Positions 6,964 to 6,981 of a stretch of 6,981 bases of DNA are shown in pieces. Position 1 is the first letter of the stretch. The number at the start of each line of letters is the position of its first letter. This DNA is from Stenotrophomonas sp. (lineage in GTDB: Bacteria; Pseudomonadota; Gammaproteobacteria; Xanthomonadales; Xanthomonadaceae). Below the pieces are notes generated by a model. It ran no database searches. It saw only the letters and a program-made list of their open reading frames with translations, and was not told the origin of the DNA. The stretch covers positions 1-6,981 of the forward strand of contig DOKO01000228.1 of the NCBI GenBank assembly GCA_003510825.1. The letters are read 5' to 3'. A program made the translations under genes and the position numbers.

Positions 6964-6981
6964 TCACACCCCCTCAACCGG

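Larger units (their letters stand above)
6740..6981. repeat. Mosaic intergenic repeat region, Stenotrophomonas/Xanthomonadaceae type
   Basis: About 240 nt without a credible gene, built from several inverted repeats. Segments such as CAGGACACGCCGTAAACC (6831-6848) and GCGGGCTATCCGTGGGATGG (6793-6812) resemble, from memory, a recurring intergenic sequence of Stenotrophomonas genomes. A 98-residue open frame crosses it on the minus strand, but its composition (many Pro, Arg and Cys, no domain) is that of spurious proteins often annotated in such repeats. The region could be a transcription end for the gene beyond the right edge, or a dispersed repeat. It continues to the window edge, so its right boundary is not known. 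Confidence 0.45.

Noticed and set aside
6671..6967. A 98-residue minus-strand open frame ahead of the operon, whose stop overlaps an alternative GTG for the first TldD
   Set aside because: It runs through the mosaic repeat, has no ribosome binding site or domain, and resembles spurious proteins translated from Stenotrophomonas intergenic repeats. The overlap with the alternative GTG at 6674 looks coincidental, since that start has no ribosome binding site.

Overview
The window is GC-rich and fully packed on the minus strand. It looks like a chromosomal segment of a gammaproteobacterium of the Xanthomonadaceae, most likely Stenotrophomonas or a close relative. The basis is the base composition, protein style, and an intergenic repeat at the right-hand end that resembles one I remember from Stenotrophomonas genomes. 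That assignment is from memory, not from a search.

Layout in the direction of transcription (right to left). 6621-6981 is a non-coding leader with a mosaic of inverted repeats (about 6740-6981), a 12-bp perfect palindrome (6717-6728) and an AG-dinucleotide tract at the first ribosome binding site. Six genes follow with gaps of 31, 21, -1, 13 and 7 nt, so they almost certainly form one operon. They are: two tandem TldD-family zinc metalloprotease paralogues (4989-6620 and 3323-4957), a TldE/PmbA-type partner without a zinc motif (1967-3301), a DUF4159 protein (1260-1967), a MoxR-family AAA+ ATPase (263-1246), and the start of a DUF58 protein (1-255, cut by the window edge). No gene was found on the plus strand; the long plus-strand open frames are antisense shadows of the GC-rich genes.

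Working model. MoxR and DUF58 are a classic pair, usually followed by von Willebrand factor A proteins that would lie left of this window; MoxR ATPases are thought to act as chaperones in maturing envelope or metal-containing complexes. TldD/TldE proteins are peptidases acting on unfolded peptides, cytosolic in E. coli. Here both TldD copies begin with a twin-arginine (Tat) signal (MQRR-D/E-FL), the DUF4159 protein has a Tat-like signal, and the TldE-like partner has none. The window may therefore encode an exported version of the TldD/E peptidase linked to a MoxR-DUF58 chaperone module. Both TldD copies keep HExxxH, but where E. coli TldD has its zinc-binding cysteine they appear to have aspartate. 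The catalytic parts are established for the families; export, partner co-export and the functional link to MoxR are inferences.
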